Source: CAYXOX01 sp964466745
Lineage (GTDB): Bacteria; Pseudomonadota; Alphaproteobacteria; Rhodobacterales; Rhodobacteraceae
Length of the DNA stretch: 54,710 nt
Assembly: GCA_964466745.1 (NCBI GenBank)
Contig: CAYXOX010000005.1
Location: 1 to 54,710, forward strand
Direction of reading: 5' to 3'
A program made the translations under genes and the position numbers. Below the pieces are notes generated by a model, which saw only the letters and a list, made by a program, of their open reading frames with translations, searched no databases and was not told the origin of the DNA. Shown one piece after another: positions 1 through 8,312 of the stretch (the first letter of the stretch is position 1; every line of letters starts with the position of its first letter).

Positions 1-55
1 GCTACCACGCTGGATTCACGAGATGAATCCCTCACGCGATTTGTGCAACAGAGCC
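1..55. mobile_element. Terminal end of an IS5-family (IS903-like) insertion sequence running off the left edge
   Basis: Read leftwards, positions 55-38 give GGCTCTGTTGCACAAATC, which resembles the terminal inverted repeats of IS903-group IS5 elements (GGCTTTGTTG...). Inside it lies a 7-bp inverted repeat GGATTCA/TGAATCC at about 12-30. The body of the element, with its transposase, would lie left of the window. The element interrupts the nuclease-like gene read leftward from 439. The family assignment rests on my recollection of the repeat, not on a search. Confidence 0.6.
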
Positions 56-439
56 CGTTGAGGCATCCCGGTATCGGCCTTTCGAGTATCCGGGGCAGTC
101 GCGGGCCAAACCGGCTTCTACCTGCGCGCGGCCCACGTCTCGCCCGTCAACGAAGCAGACGGCAACCGGGCACCTCGATCTGCCCGCCGTGGTCCCGTCC
201 AGGTGGCACACCACCTCTTTCCCGCCAGCCAGGCGCAACAGGCCGGCCCGGCTCTCCGCTCCCGTCGGCCCGTCGAGTTCTGGCGCGGCGATACCCTGCA
301 AGCGCACCTCCGCCCGGCCGAACAACGGCCCGTCGCCATCGGCAACGGATGCCACGCCCGTAAGGGTCGCCTTGCGCTCCTGCGCCATGGCAGAGACAGC
401 CGCACCGACGGCGAGGAACAATGCAACCGCAACCCGCAT
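32..439 (-). CDS. Secreted staphylococcal-nuclease-like (TNase fold) protein, 3'-truncated by an IS
   Basis: A 135-aa protein with an N-terminal signal peptide (MRVAVALFLAVGAAVSAMA, cleaved near AMA-QE) and then a thermonuclease-type OB fold: VADGDGPLF, VRLQGIAAPE (the family's R-L-x-G-I-x-A-P-E strand) and a cysteine-containing C-terminal half ending RDCPGYSKGRY. ATG at 439 is preferred because GGGAG lies just upstream and the signal peptide begins there; an upstream in-frame ATG at 553 adds a non-signal-like extension. Homologues normally continue past GGRY for 15-30 residues. Here the last seven codons (GSVAQIA, then stop) are translated from the IS inverted repeat at 38-55, so the protein lost its natural C-terminus. 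Catalytic Arg/Glu residues of true nucleases are not obvious, and many bacterial homologues are uncharacterised. Confidence 0.72.
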   Translation of the reverse strand: MRVAVALFLAVGAAVSAMAQERKATLTGVASVADGDGPLFGRAEVRLQGIAAPELDGPTGAESRAGLLRLAGGKEVVCHLDGTTAGRSRCPVAVCFVDGRDVGRAQVEAGLARDCPGYSKGRYRDASTGSVAQIA

Positions 440-538
440 CCCGTCTCCCAAGTCGGACCGTGCGGGCCGGGCTAGCATGCCCGCCGTTGTTTCCGCAAAC
501 GGGCCGCCCTCTTGCGGCATCGCCCGTTGCAGTAGACC

Positions 539-800
539 GGCGTTGTTGCGCAACTCCCGCCTGAGACGTGACTTCCCCTTGCCCCACTGACGTCAGGCCA
601 CGCGAACGATCTCGGCGGTGCCGAGGGCGTTGAAGCGGTTCATGAGGGTGATGCGGATGTGGATTTCGGCGGTCTGGCGGTCCGGGTCTCTCACGGCGAT
701 GCGCTCGCCGAAGGATGCCAGGCACCGCATCCTTGCCTCGACGCGGCTGCGGGCATGGTATCCTGTCCAGCGTTTCCAGAACGCCCGAGCGAGCATGATT
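539..800 (-). mobile_element. IS5-family remnant with transposase C-terminus
   Basis: The minus-strand frame ending at 593 contains WKRWTGYHARSRVEARMRC followed by FGERIAVRDPDRQTAEIHIR and MNRFNALGTAEI. This is the conserved C-terminus of IS5-family transposases: the Y-(2)-R-(3)-E signature is visible as GYHARSRVE. Upstream of about 800 the frame no longer looks like transposase, and no complete DDE domain is present. About 37 bp past the stop, positions 539-556 read GGCGTTGTTGCGCAACTC, matching the left-edge IS repeat at 14 of 18 positions, so this is probably the surviving terminal repeat. The transposase fragment covers roughly 593-790 and is not functional. Confidence 0.65.
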
Positions 801-831
801 GGGTCTCCGAGCAAGTGGTCAGGTTTGCGGG

Positions 832-1467
832 TCAGGTTTGGACGGCGCCGCGCGTCACGCGGGCGCTCCACCAGAAGATGACGGGGGTGATCAGCGTGGT
901 GGGCCCGAGCCACACCACGAGGTCCGGCAGGAAGCCGAGGTTGACGGCGCCCGCGGCGGTGACCGTGGCGATGGTGGCGCCCAGCATCCGGCCCAGGTGC
1001 CGGGCGATGCGCGCCTTGCCCCTGATCGGCCCGCGGGCCCAGTCGCGCCAGTCTGCCAGCGCCATGGTCAACCCGATGGAGCCGAAGGCCAGCAGGATCA
1101 CCGGCTGCGCGCCGTGGCCCGCCAGCAGGCCCTGCGCGCCCCAGCCCAGCATGCCGATCCCGGCCAGCGCCATCACCGCGCCGCCGGCATGGTCGAGGCG
1201 CCGGGGCCGCCCGTCGCGCGCCGTCGCCGCGCGCCAGCCGGTGAAGACCAGATAGAGGCTGAACACCCCCACCGCGAAGAGGAACGGGTTCCGGTGGGCG
1301 ACCGCCAGCACCAGCGCGCTGAAGCCGACGAAGGCCATGGCCAGCGTGTAGGCGTTGCCCGAGCGCCGGTGCAGGCGGCCGCCCTTGGCGCTGCCGACAG
1401 CGATGCCGGCCGCGGCCAGCGCCGCGACACCCGCGAGGATGTGCAGGAACAGGATCGTCTGGGTCAT
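832..1467 (-). CDS. Multi-pass inner-membrane protein, DUF2306-like
   Basis: A 211-aa, very hydrophobic protein with about seven predicted membrane helices, starting MTQTILFLHILAGVAALAAA. Short HILAG and GNAYTLAMAFVG segments and an ARxLGRML stretch resemble the DUF2306/heme-b-like membrane family, whose function is unknown. ATG at 1467 is chosen because GGAGG lies 8 bases upstream and the first helix starts immediately; the open frame continues much further upstream, but that part is not protein-like. The gene is divergent from the LytTR regulator at 1603 with a 135-bp shared upstream region. LytTR/small membrane protein pairs of this layout are common, so the regulator probably controls this gene. 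That is inference. Confidence 0.7.
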   Translation of the reverse strand: MTQTILFLHILAGVAALAAAGIAVGSAKGGRLHRRSGNAYTLAMAFVGFSALVLAVAHRNPFLFAVGVFSLYLVFTGWRAATARDGRPRRLDHAGGAVMALAGIGMLGWGAQGLLAGHGAQPVILLAFGSIGLTMALADWRDWARGPIRGKARIARHLGRMLGATIATVTAAGAVNLGFLPDLVVWLGPTTLITPVIFWWSARVTRGAVQT

Positions 1468-1602
1468 GGGTCGATACCTCCGATGCGAGCGTTTGCTTCG
1501 GTCGTGTTGCGGCGCGCATAGCGGCGCCGCGCCGAGCCGAGCCAGCGAAGTTGCGGAAACGGATGGGGAATTGCGCGAACGGCATGCTAGGCTCGGTTCA
1601 CG

Positions 1603-2406
1603 ATGCGCGAACGTATGTCCCGCCTGTCCCTCCGCCTTGGCGCGCCGATCGGCGTTGGCCTCGTGCTCGGGCTGATCGGGCCTTTCGGGACGTATCACCT
1701 GCTGCCCACCGCGCCCCGGCTGGCCTATTGGCTGGCGCTCATTTCGGCGAACTGGCTGCTGGCCGATGCCATCCTGCGGCGCCTGGATGCGGTGGCGGGC
1801 GACCGGCTGCCGGCGCCGCGGCTCACGGTGCCACTTCTGGGCGCCTGTCTCGCGGCTGTGCCCGCGACAGGAGTGGTGGCGCTGGCGAACGGGCTTTCGG
1901 GCATTGGCTGGCCCGAGAATGTCGCGGTCCTGTTCGGGCAGGTGCTTCTGCTGCTCGCCGCGATCTCGTTGCCGGCCTACACATGGGAAGACATGCAGGA
2001 GCGGATCGCGGCCATGCCGGAGCCCGCAGGCTCCGAGGACGCCCCGTCGGAGGCCGCCCCGTCGGAGACGGAAACCCGTCAACCCGGCGGCGACGGCCTC
2101 TTCCTCTTCGCGGCGCGCCTGTCCGCGCCGCTCGGGGGGCGGCTTCTCTGCCTCGAGATGCAGGACCACTATCTCAAGGTACACCATTCGGCCGGGTCGG
2201 AGATGATCCTGTGCCGGATGGAGGACGCCGCGCGCGAACTGGGCGGCCTCGGCAGGCGCGTCCATCGCTCCTGGTGGGTGGCCGCCGATGCCGTGGAGAG
2301 CGTCGAGCGAGAAGGCCAGCGCATCCTCCTGCGCCTGACCGATGGCCGCCGCGTGCCGGTGGGCCGGTCCTACCGCTCGGGCCTGAAGGAAGCGGGCTGG
2401 CTGTGA
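1603..2406 (+). CDS. Membrane-anchored LytTR-family transcriptional regulator
   Basis: A 267-aa protein. The N-terminal half has about four hydrophobic helices (roughly residues 12-35, 38-57, 72-98, 104-126), followed by an acidic linker (about 130-160) and a C-terminal LytTR DNA-binding domain (about 165-262). LytTR landmarks are LEMQDHYLKVH, the R-x-H-R-S-W-W-V core (RRVHRSWWVA) and the end RRVPVGRSYR. There is no response-receiver domain, so the signal is probably sensed in or near the membrane. It diverges from the DUF2306-like gene at 1467 and likely regulates it and itself. The ATG at 1603 sits shortly upstream of the first helix; a second in-frame ATG at 1615 is possible. Confidence 0.8.
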   Translation: MRERMSRLSLRLGAPIGVGLVLGLIGPFGTYHLLPTAPRLAYWLALISANWLLADAILRRLDAVAGDRLPAPRLTVPLLGACLAAVPATGVVALANGLSGIGWPENVAVLFGQVLLLLAAISLPAYTWEDMQERIAAMPEPAGSEDAPSEAAPSETETRQPGGDGLFLFAARLSAPLGGRLLCLEMQDHYLKVHHSAGSEMILCRMEDAARELGGLGRRVHRSWWVAADAVESVEREGQRILLRLTDGRRVPVGRSYRSGLKEAGWL

Positions 2407-3228
2407 AAGCGACACTTGAGGGCGGCGCCTCTCCGTGTTCGCGTTCGCGACGAGCGTATCGAGAAGTCCCGCGACGGTCGGTTCTGACCAGCGCGCGGTC
2501 AGGACATGTCCGCCCACTCCGCACCTCCATGGGAGATCGAACACACGCGCGGATGGGGAGCCGGCATCGCTGCAAAGGGATCGGCGGGCAGAGAATCGCG
2601 GGGCAATACCGGGGTCATGCGGTGGCAAGCGTGGGTGCGCCCGATTGGGCAGCAGCCGCAACGCGCCCACGATCGCCTCCGGCCGCGGCAGGATCGCCTC
2701 GACGATGCCGCCGCCCCCCACCCGGAAGCCAGCGCGATGCATGGCGATGACACGCTCCGGTGGCGTCGCGCTCAGGGCCGAGCCTGCCCGCGGGACTCTC
2801 CCGCGCGCTCGCACCGGGCCTCGGGATCGTGGTCGTGGTGCTTGCGGGCATGGTGGTCTTTGGCCAGCGACCGGATTCAGGCGCCATCACTGGCCTGCCT
2901 CCGATCCCACCCGGCGTCGTTGCCTATTTTTTGCCATGTTCCCGTGCATTGGAGCGCGAAAACGTCAGACGCGCGGCCAGATGGCAGGAGCGGAAGGTTT
3001 GCCGCCAGTCCCATCCCCTCCGCCGTCATCCGGCCCGGCTCCAAGCCGATGCGCCCGGTCGCCGCGACCGGACGCAGGAGCAGCATTTCCGCGCGGCATG
3101 GGAGTGCCAGTCACACCGTCTCTGGCCAGGGTGACCATCGCGCGGCCGGATGCGCGAGCCTGCCTGCGCGGGTGTTCGTTTTCGCAGCATCGCCAGCGAC
3201 GCTGCGAACCTTCTGCCGGGCCGCCGGG
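2407..3228. other. About 820 bp without a supportable gene
   Basis: Open frames exist on both strands, but none has a convincing start with a ribosome site or a recognisable domain. A minus-strand stretch around 2620-2760 reads VEAILPRPEAIVGALRLLP, faintly like the N-terminus of an SsuC/TauC-type ABC permease, and may be a decayed remnant. With IS remnants and pseudogenes on both sides, degenerate sequence is the simplest reading. Confidence 0.5.
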
Positions 3229-3873
3229 TTACGGCGAAGCCTCGATCGCGTCGGCCAGCAATCTGGCCATCACCGAGGATGCCTTGACCGACGGATGGAC
3301 CCGGTCCGGATCGTAGTACGAGCCATCCGCCGGATCGATTGCTTGAAACACGGGAACGTGGATCACCCCAGGCAGCGCCGTCACCCTGTCGTCGAGAGCG
3401 CGCACATAAGGCATGCAGCCCGTGAACTCGTTCCCCCCAAGCGGCGGATCTGCGTAGCCGAGAACGAAGACCTGCGTGCCGTCCTCGACGACTTCCTGAA
3501 GGAAATCGCCCAGCTCGCCCCGCCCGTCCCGGCTCAGCAGCTTCTCGACCTCCGCGCCGCAGCTTTCCGCGCAGCCGCACGCGTCGCTTAGATCGTTTCC
3601 GCCGCCCGTCATGACGAGGATATCCGGCCGGTCTTCGCCGAGTTGCCCCCTGATATCGAGGCCTTGCATTCGGCCCCAGAAGCCCGCGCTGATCCGTGCG
3701 CCGGCAACCGACCGATCATCGACGGGCAGGCCCAGTTCCCGCGAAAGCTGAGCGGGGATCGACTGCGGCCCGTTCCAGTCCAAGATGCTGTCGCCGATGA
3801 CGACGATATCCTGCGCCTGCGAAGGTGCTGCCACAAACAGCGCGAGGGCGAGCGAGACGGACCGGACGGTCAT
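3229..3873 (-). CDS. Secreted SGNH/GDSL-type hydrolase
   Basis: A 214-aa protein with a signal peptide (MTVRSVSLALALFVAAPSQA, then QD). The SGNH blocks are present in order: block I VVIGDSILDWNG with the nucleophile Ser at about residue 28, a block II Gly in DRSVAGARISAG, block III TGGGNDLSD (Gly-x-Asn-Asp) and block V DPDRVHPS (Asp-x-x-His). It is therefore likely an active extracytoplasmic esterase or lipase-like hydrolase; the substrate is unknown. ATG at 3873 is chosen because AGGGAGAG precedes it and the signal peptide begins there. It stands alone on its strand, 3' of a broken DUF1996 gene. Confidence 0.82.
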   Translation of the reverse strand: MTVRSVSLALALFVAAPSQAQDIVVIGDSILDWNGPQSIPAQLSRELGLPVDDRSVAGARISAGFWGRMQGLDIRGQLGEDRPDILVMTGGGNDLSDACGCAESCGAEVEKLLSRDGRGELGDFLQEVVEDGTQVFVLGYADPPLGGNEFTGCMPYVRALDDRVTALPGVIHVPVFQAIDPADGSYYDPDRVHPSVKASSVMARLLADAIEASP

Positions 3874-4019
3874 GGAACTCTCCCTTGTGTCTGGGTGTCC
3901 GATGATGTGCCATGGCATGATCGTCGAGATCCATGACCGGATGATGTCGGTGCCGCCAAGTGTGCATGCGGCGGCAGCACGCAGGAACTGCGCGGGATCG
4001 CCGCCGCCTGCCGGCATCC

Positions 4020-4884
4020 TGGTCATGCACGACGGGCCACAGGCGCGTTCCGTCCCCCAGCAAGCCGGCGCCGCAGTCCCGGGCGGGCCGCAGGCAATTC
4101 TCGACGATCATGTCCATGATCTCCGGATCCCAGCCGTTCATCCAGTCGGCATGCAGGCTCACCCCGGGCGCTGCGGCATCGGCTCGGTCCGAGGAGAAGC
4201 GCCAGGCCGAGGGCGCGCCGGTCTCGGCCGTCACCTGGATTGCGAAATTGTAGGAGATTTCCGGGATGGCGACGGGGTGCGACGCGGGGCAGCTACCGGT
4301 GCCGGCTGTGGGCGGCACAGCTTCGCTCGGATAAGCCATGTGGCTCCCGTAATCCGGCGCGGACAGGTTTTTCCGTCCCAGCATTGCGGAAAGACCACGC
4401 GAACTTCCAGCAGGTCGTCCTCGCCACAGTCCGGCAGGTAATCGACATGGTCGAGCGGATCGCCGGGGTCGAACCATGCGCGGTCCGATTGCCAGGCCGC
4501 GCAGCGGAGCTTCACCACATGGGTGCCCTGGGGCTCGGTCGCGTGGGCATGTCCGGCGATCATCTGCAGCCCCTCGGGCGGCGGATCGATCACCGAGGCC
4601 GGCACGTTGTAGCCGGTCTTGTAGTAGAACAGTGGCTCGACATATTCGATCCGCTCGCCGCGCCGATCGTAAAGCGCCGGAACCCAATAAGCCGAGCGGT
4701 TGAGCGTACCGCCATCGCAGGTCGTGCGGTCGGTGTCGGCCAGGTCCGCTACCGTGGCGTACGCATCGACGACCGGATTGCCAAAGAAGACGTGATGATG
4801 CGCGACGCCCGGTTGGCAACCGATCTGTGCCTGTTCCGTACAAGCCTGCCTGGATCGCCCAGAAACTGCCAGGTAACGCACCGA
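4020..4884 (-). pseudogene. DUF1996-family protein gene broken by a one-base frameshift, N-terminus missing
   Basis: The minus-strand frame from about 4884 to 4372 encodes recognisable DUF1996 motifs: QPGVAHHHVFFGN, LNRSAYWVPALYD, FYYKTG and RVVFPQCWDGK. After GGA-AAA the homology jumps by one frame and continues as NLSAPDYGSHMAYPS, PEISYNFAIQV, HADWMNGWDPEIM and LGDGTRLW down to about 4020. The shift falls in the run of five T at 4368-4372 (five A on the coding strand); six would restore WDGKNLSAPDYGSHMAYP. The N-terminus has no signal peptide or start in frame before sequence becomes GH43-like on the other strand at about 4880. DUF1996 proteins are secreted proteins of unknown function. Confidence 0.72.
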
Positions 4885-5284
4885 TGGCGCCTTCTGGGCG
4901 CCGGATCTCGGGATGGACGGATCGCCGGTCTTCCGCGCCGCGAACAGCTTCGAGGAGGCCGGCGTCGGCGCGGCGCGCCGGGGCGGAACCGGCCGCCGCG
5001 ATATCGGAGCACCTTTGGCCTGTGCCTTCGCGCCCGACCCGGCGCGCGAGATCGAGGCCATCGATCCCGGTCTCTTCGAAGACGGCGGCCGGCTCTGGCT
5101 GGTCACGGGCGGCGGGCTGATCCACGCCACGGAGCTTGACCGGCAGACGCTCATGCCGGTCTGCGACGATTGGTGGACGCCCGGTCATTCGGGTCGGCTT
5201 GACCACGCCATAGGTCCGGGATCGGCCGTCGATCGCGCATGGGCGGAGGCCGCGCGTCTCCACCGGTCGGACGACTGGGTGTAG
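4877..5284 (+). pseudogene. 3' fragment of a glycoside hydrolase family 43-like gene
   Basis: In the frame after the stop at 4874-4876 the reading GAFWAPDLGMDG matches the GH43 W-A-P-D/E motif. Further on, EAIDPGLFEDGGRLWLV and GGLIHATELD match the next conserved GH43 segment (A-I-D-P-x-x-F-x-D-D-G, then G-I-x-x-x-E-L). The stretch between them is not GH43-like and may be frameshifted. The five-bladed propeller would need about 300 residues; only about 135 remain, without the first catalytic Asp and without any start. It abuts the truncated DUF1996 gene tail-to-head at about 4880, so two broken genes meet there. Confidence 0.5.
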
Positions 5285-5390
5285 CACATCCGAAAGGGAG
5301 GCCTGTTGCGCTGGCCCGCCCTAGACCTGCGCGCCGGTGTGCTTCGGCTGGCTGAACGGTTTGCGGAGCAAACGGCACCGCACGGAAGGC

Positions 5391-6035
5391 CTACTGCTCC
5401 CAGTTTTTCTTCTGGGCGACCTCGTCGGTGATGCGGGCCTGGCCCCAATGCTCGGCCTTCAGGGAGAACTGCGGCTCGCAGAACGCGATGAGGTCTTCGA
5501 GCGGCGTCGCCTTGATGTCGAATTCGAACAGCCGGTCGCTCTCCTGCGCAAAGAACGTTCGGACCGCGTCATGGTGCCTGACGTGTTCATCCGCCCAGTG
5601 CCGCAAGACCTCGTCTTCCGACATCGAAAGGCGCGCCATCGACCGTTTGATGTAGTTTCCGCCATTATGCCTCTGGCGACTGCGCAGCCAGCTCTGCGTG
5701 TCGCGCGTGTTCAGAAGGAAGCGCGCGTCCGGATAGGCACGCGCAAAACGGTCGAAGAACTTGAAGTTCTCTATCTTCACCTGCGAGCCGGGCATGTCGT
5801 ACTCCATGTCGAAGAAGGCTTCGAACTCCTCCAGCCCCGTCGCCGGCGGCAGCCCGGCGCAGATGTTGTGATGGATCGTCACTTGGGGATGGCGTTGCGA
5901 GACGACAGGATGCCCGGCGCGCCTCGATCTGCGGCCGCTGCTGTGAAGCGCAGAATGGCCCGACTGAACGAAGAACCAGAACAACGCGGTGGTCGCCGTC
6001 TTGTTGAAGCCGATCTGGAAGAGCTTTGGGGCCAT
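5391..6035 (-). CDS. Sulfotransferase-family protein
   Basis: A 214-aa protein opening MAPKLFQIGFNKTATTAL. FNKTATT is the 5'-phosphosulfate loop of PAPS-dependent sulfotransferases (like the FPKTGTT type). A 3'-phosphate segment follows as ARFLLNTRDTQSWLRS (R-D-x-x-x-W), and the C-terminal half carries DIKATPLEDLIAF. This is the short bacterial type that modifies polysaccharide or small molecules, probably in the cytoplasm; the substrate is unknown. ATG at 6035 starts directly at the conserved strand; the upstream in-frame extension is arginine-rich and not conserved-looking. It lies 37 bp downstream of a methyltransferase on the same strand, suggesting a decoration pair. The region around residues 30-60 is unusual for the family, so a local error cannot be excluded. 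Confidence 0.72.
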   Translation of the reverse strand: MAPKLFQIGFNKTATTALFWFFVQSGHSALHSSGRRSRRAGHPVVSQRHPQVTIHHNICAGLPPATGLEEFEAFFDMEYDMPGSQVKIENFKFFDRFARAYPDARFLLNTRDTQSWLRSRQRHNGGNYIKRSMARLSMSEDEVLRHWADEHVRHHDAVRTFFAQESDRLFEFDIKATPLEDLIAFCEPQFSLKAEHWGQARITDEVAQKKNWEQ

Positions 6036-6072
6036 TGGCGGTCGTTTCCGGCGATGTTGCGGACGAGCCGGA

Positions 6073-6843
6073 TCAGGCTTGCGCCGGCTTCGAGACGACG
6101 ACGCGCGTCGCCTTTCTGCTGAAGCCCGCATCGAGAGTCCGTGTGTGCCCCAGCGCGGACAACTCACCCAGTACTTGGGTCAGCGCCGCATTGCGGACGT
6201 CGAGCATGATGTTGCCACCGGGCACCACGGAATTCTCGAAGAAGGTCTCGTAGGTCTTCCAGGGGTAATGGAACCCGCAGGAAATGAAGCTGAACGCGAG
6301 GTCCTGCCCGCGCACGTTCTCGAGCGGCTCCGACGCGGGATTCAGCGTCTTCATCCGTTCCTTTGCGACACCGTTGTCAGCGAGGAACCGTGCCGCAACC
6401 TCAAGATTCGAATAGGCCGATCCCTTTTCCTCGAAGCCGAAATGACGTTCCTCGGTGCTTTCCAGATCGACCAGAACGAGATCGCATCCGAAGTCCTGCG
6501 CCAGGAACAGATCGAAGATCGCATAGCCGCATCCGATGTCGGTGGCCGATCCCGGCCGCATCTTCACCAGCTCTTCCTTCAACTCCTCGTACTCCAGAAG
6601 AATGAATGATGCCGCGCGCCGGATCAGCGTGTGGGTTCCGATTTCGTCGATCAGGCCAAGGAGAGGCCCCTCATCCCCTCTCATCCAGTCCTTGATGTAC
6701 CGGTTTCGGTCAGGCCTGTCGCGCAGGATCTCGGAGCGTTGCAGAACGAGGTTGAGAACATCTCTCTCGCTGAAGGCCGACACGTCGAGGCCGGCAATCC
6801 GATCCGAGGCGGACTTTTCGATGGCATTTTCGAACGTGAACAT
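6073..6843 (-). CDS. SAM-dependent methyltransferase
   Basis: A 256-aa protein from ATG 6843. The class I methyltransferase motif I is DIGCGYAIFDLFLA (G-x-G-x preceded by an acidic residue), followed by a motif II-like strand CDLVLVDLES and a post-motif region VPGGNIMLDVRN. The substrate is unknown; the adjacent sulfotransferase suggests an O-methylated and sulfated glycan or lipid. The frame extends upstream to a TTG at 6930 with coding-like sequence (PPAEVFRCNVESACEMF), so the true start may be earlier, and no strong ribosome site is seen at either. A 24-codon ORF (6952-6878) overlaps this 5' region in another frame and could be a leader. The upstream 100 bp is locally AT-rich. Confidence 0.7.
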   Translation of the reverse strand: MFTFENAIEKSASDRIAGLDVSAFSERDVLNLVLQRSEILRDRPDRNRYIKDWMRGDEGPLLGLIDEIGTHTLIRRAASFILLEYEELKEELVKMRPGSATDIGCGYAIFDLFLAQDFGCDLVLVDLESTEERHFGFEEKGSAYSNLEVAARFLADNGVAKERMKTLNPASEPLENVRGQDLAFSFISCGFHYPWKTYETFFENSVVPGGNIMLDVRNAALTQVLGELSALGHTRTLDAGFSRKATRVVVSKPAQA

Positions 6844-7079
6844 TTCACACGCGCTTTCGACGTTGCATCGAAATACCTCAGCAGGCGGCTGACCCGACAG
6901 GTAATTCGCCCGATTTATTATTGAGATCAAGTGCTTTGTTGGCGTTATTCATCTTGATTTTCCGAGCTTCTCGACAACCCGACGCGTTGGCATCTGTGTT
7001 CGCGCGGCCCGGGCGTGACAAACTCCGGGGGGGCGGCAGTGCCGGGCAGTGCGCCTGCCGCCACCGGGGATGCACCGGA

Positions 7080-8246
7080 TCAGGACCCCACCGAACCCAT
7101 TTCCGGCTCCCATCCCTTGATCGCGTGCCCACGGTATGTCGCCGGGCTCATGAAACCATGGACCGGCAGTGCGGCAGCGCCAAGCTGCGGAAGATTGTCG
7201 CGGGTCGCACGCAGAATGACCGGGGGCGCCACGTGGAAGTCCTCTCCCAGCTGCGGGTCGGCGGTGACATGCTCGATGAAGCCCTCGATCAGCTTTGGAT
7301 GCAGTGTTCCGCCGATGACGATCGCCTCCGGGGCATAGGTTCTCGCAATTACGAGGCAAAGCCAGCGCATCTGTTCGGCCGCGTTCTTCCGCCAGTCGCG
7401 GACGACATCCAGAGAAAGATGAGCCTCGCCGATGTCGCTCAACCTGTCGAGCACGACCCCCTCGCCGGCCAGAACATCGAGGAGGTGCTGCCCCGAGGGC
7501 CTCGGCCGCGACTTGGGAAAGAGACCGCCCCATTCGGCGGCGCCGTTGCGGCGGCCGAGGTGGGGGCGCTGGTCGATCACGGCCGCGCCGCCGATCCCGT
7601 AGGACAACCAGATATGGCAGAACGAGCCGACCTCGCGAGCGGCGCCATGGTAGAGCTCAGCCAGGCAGGCCGCCTTGGCATCGTTCATGTGATGCACCGG
7701 CATTCCGAAATAGGGCGTCAGGTCGCGCTCGACGTCGACCTCCGGCCACGCCTCGAACTGCCGGATGCGCAGGACCCTGCTCGGGTTCTCGCTGTATTGG
7801 CCCGGGTAGCTGACGCCGCATCCGGCCAGGCGCCCCGGCTCGATCGCGGCGGCCTCGGCAAGGGCATGCACCATCTGCCCCGCCTGGGTCATGATCCCCG
7901 GGAAGGAGCGGTCGGAAACGGGGATCTCCTGTTGACCGACGATCTGGCCGGTCAGGTCCGCGATGCAGGCCATAATCCTGTCCGGGTCGAAATAGACACC
8001 GGCGGTGTAGAGCCCCCGCGGCTCCATGCGCAGGAGCCGCGCCGGGAAACCCTTCTGGCCGGTGCGCGCCGGATCGTCCTCCTCGAACACGAGCCCGTCG
8101 GCAAGAAGCTGCCCTGTGAGGCGGGTCACCGTCGAGGGCGTGATCTCCAGCAACCGCGCCAGATCGGCCCGGGATTTCGGACCGTTGGCACGAAGGACCG
8201 CGAGGATGCGGCGCGCGTTGAAGCCCAGTCTGAGTTGCCCGTTCAT
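7080..8246 (-). CDS. ROK-family transcriptional regulator (NagC/XylR type)
   Basis: A 388-aa protein. Residues about 8-60 form a MarR-like winged helix (RADLARLLEITPSTVTRLTGQLLADGL). A ROK actin-like fold follows, with GCGVSYPGQY, a ligand segment LSYGIGGAAVI and the C-terminal EAIVIGGTLHP strand. The canonical ROK zinc motif (C-x-C-G-x-x-G-C-x-E) is replaced by a shorter EWGGLFPKSRPR-type stretch, as in many regulatory ROK members, so kinase activity is unlikely. It diverges from the ABC importer at 8412 and is the obvious local repressor. ATG at 8246. Effectors of this family are usually sugars or sugar phosphates, which is relevant to the importer's unknown substrate. Confidence 0.85.
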   Translation of the reverse strand: MNGQLRLGFNARRILAVLRANGPKSRADLARLLEITPSTVTRLTGQLLADGLVFEEDDPARTGQKGFPARLLRMEPRGLYTAGVYFDPDRIMACIADLTGQIVGQQEIPVSDRSFPGIMTQAGQMVHALAEAAAIEPGRLAGCGVSYPGQYSENPSRVLRIRQFEAWPEVDVERDLTPYFGMPVHHMNDAKAACLAELYHGAAREVGSFCHIWLSYGIGGAAVIDQRPHLGRRNGAAEWGGLFPKSRPRPSGQHLLDVLAGEGVVLDRLSDIGEAHLSLDVVRDWRKNAAEQMRWLCLVIARTYAPEAIVIGGTLHPKLIEGFIEHVTADPQLGEDFHVAPPVILRATRDNLPQLGAAALPVHGFMSPATYRGHAIKGWEPEMGSVGS

Positions 8247-8312
8247 GCACTTACATTAGCGGCAGCAGCCCCGGACCTCCATGGGCACGCCGCCACGATC
8301 GCCTCAAAACGG

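Noticed and set aside
832..2814. 660-codon minus-strand ORF reading from 2814 into the DUF2306-like gene
   Set aside because: Only the last 211 codons are membrane-protein-like and have a ribosome site. The upstream part lies opposite the LytTR gene.
3716..5287. 523-codon minus-strand ORF as one protein
   Set aside because: Only about 4020-4370 is DUF1996-like; the flanks are out-of-frame readings. It is part of a frameshifted gene.
6878..6952. 24-codon ORF MNNANKALDLNNKSG... before the methyltransferase
   Set aside because: Too short to support without expression data; mentioned only as a possible leader.
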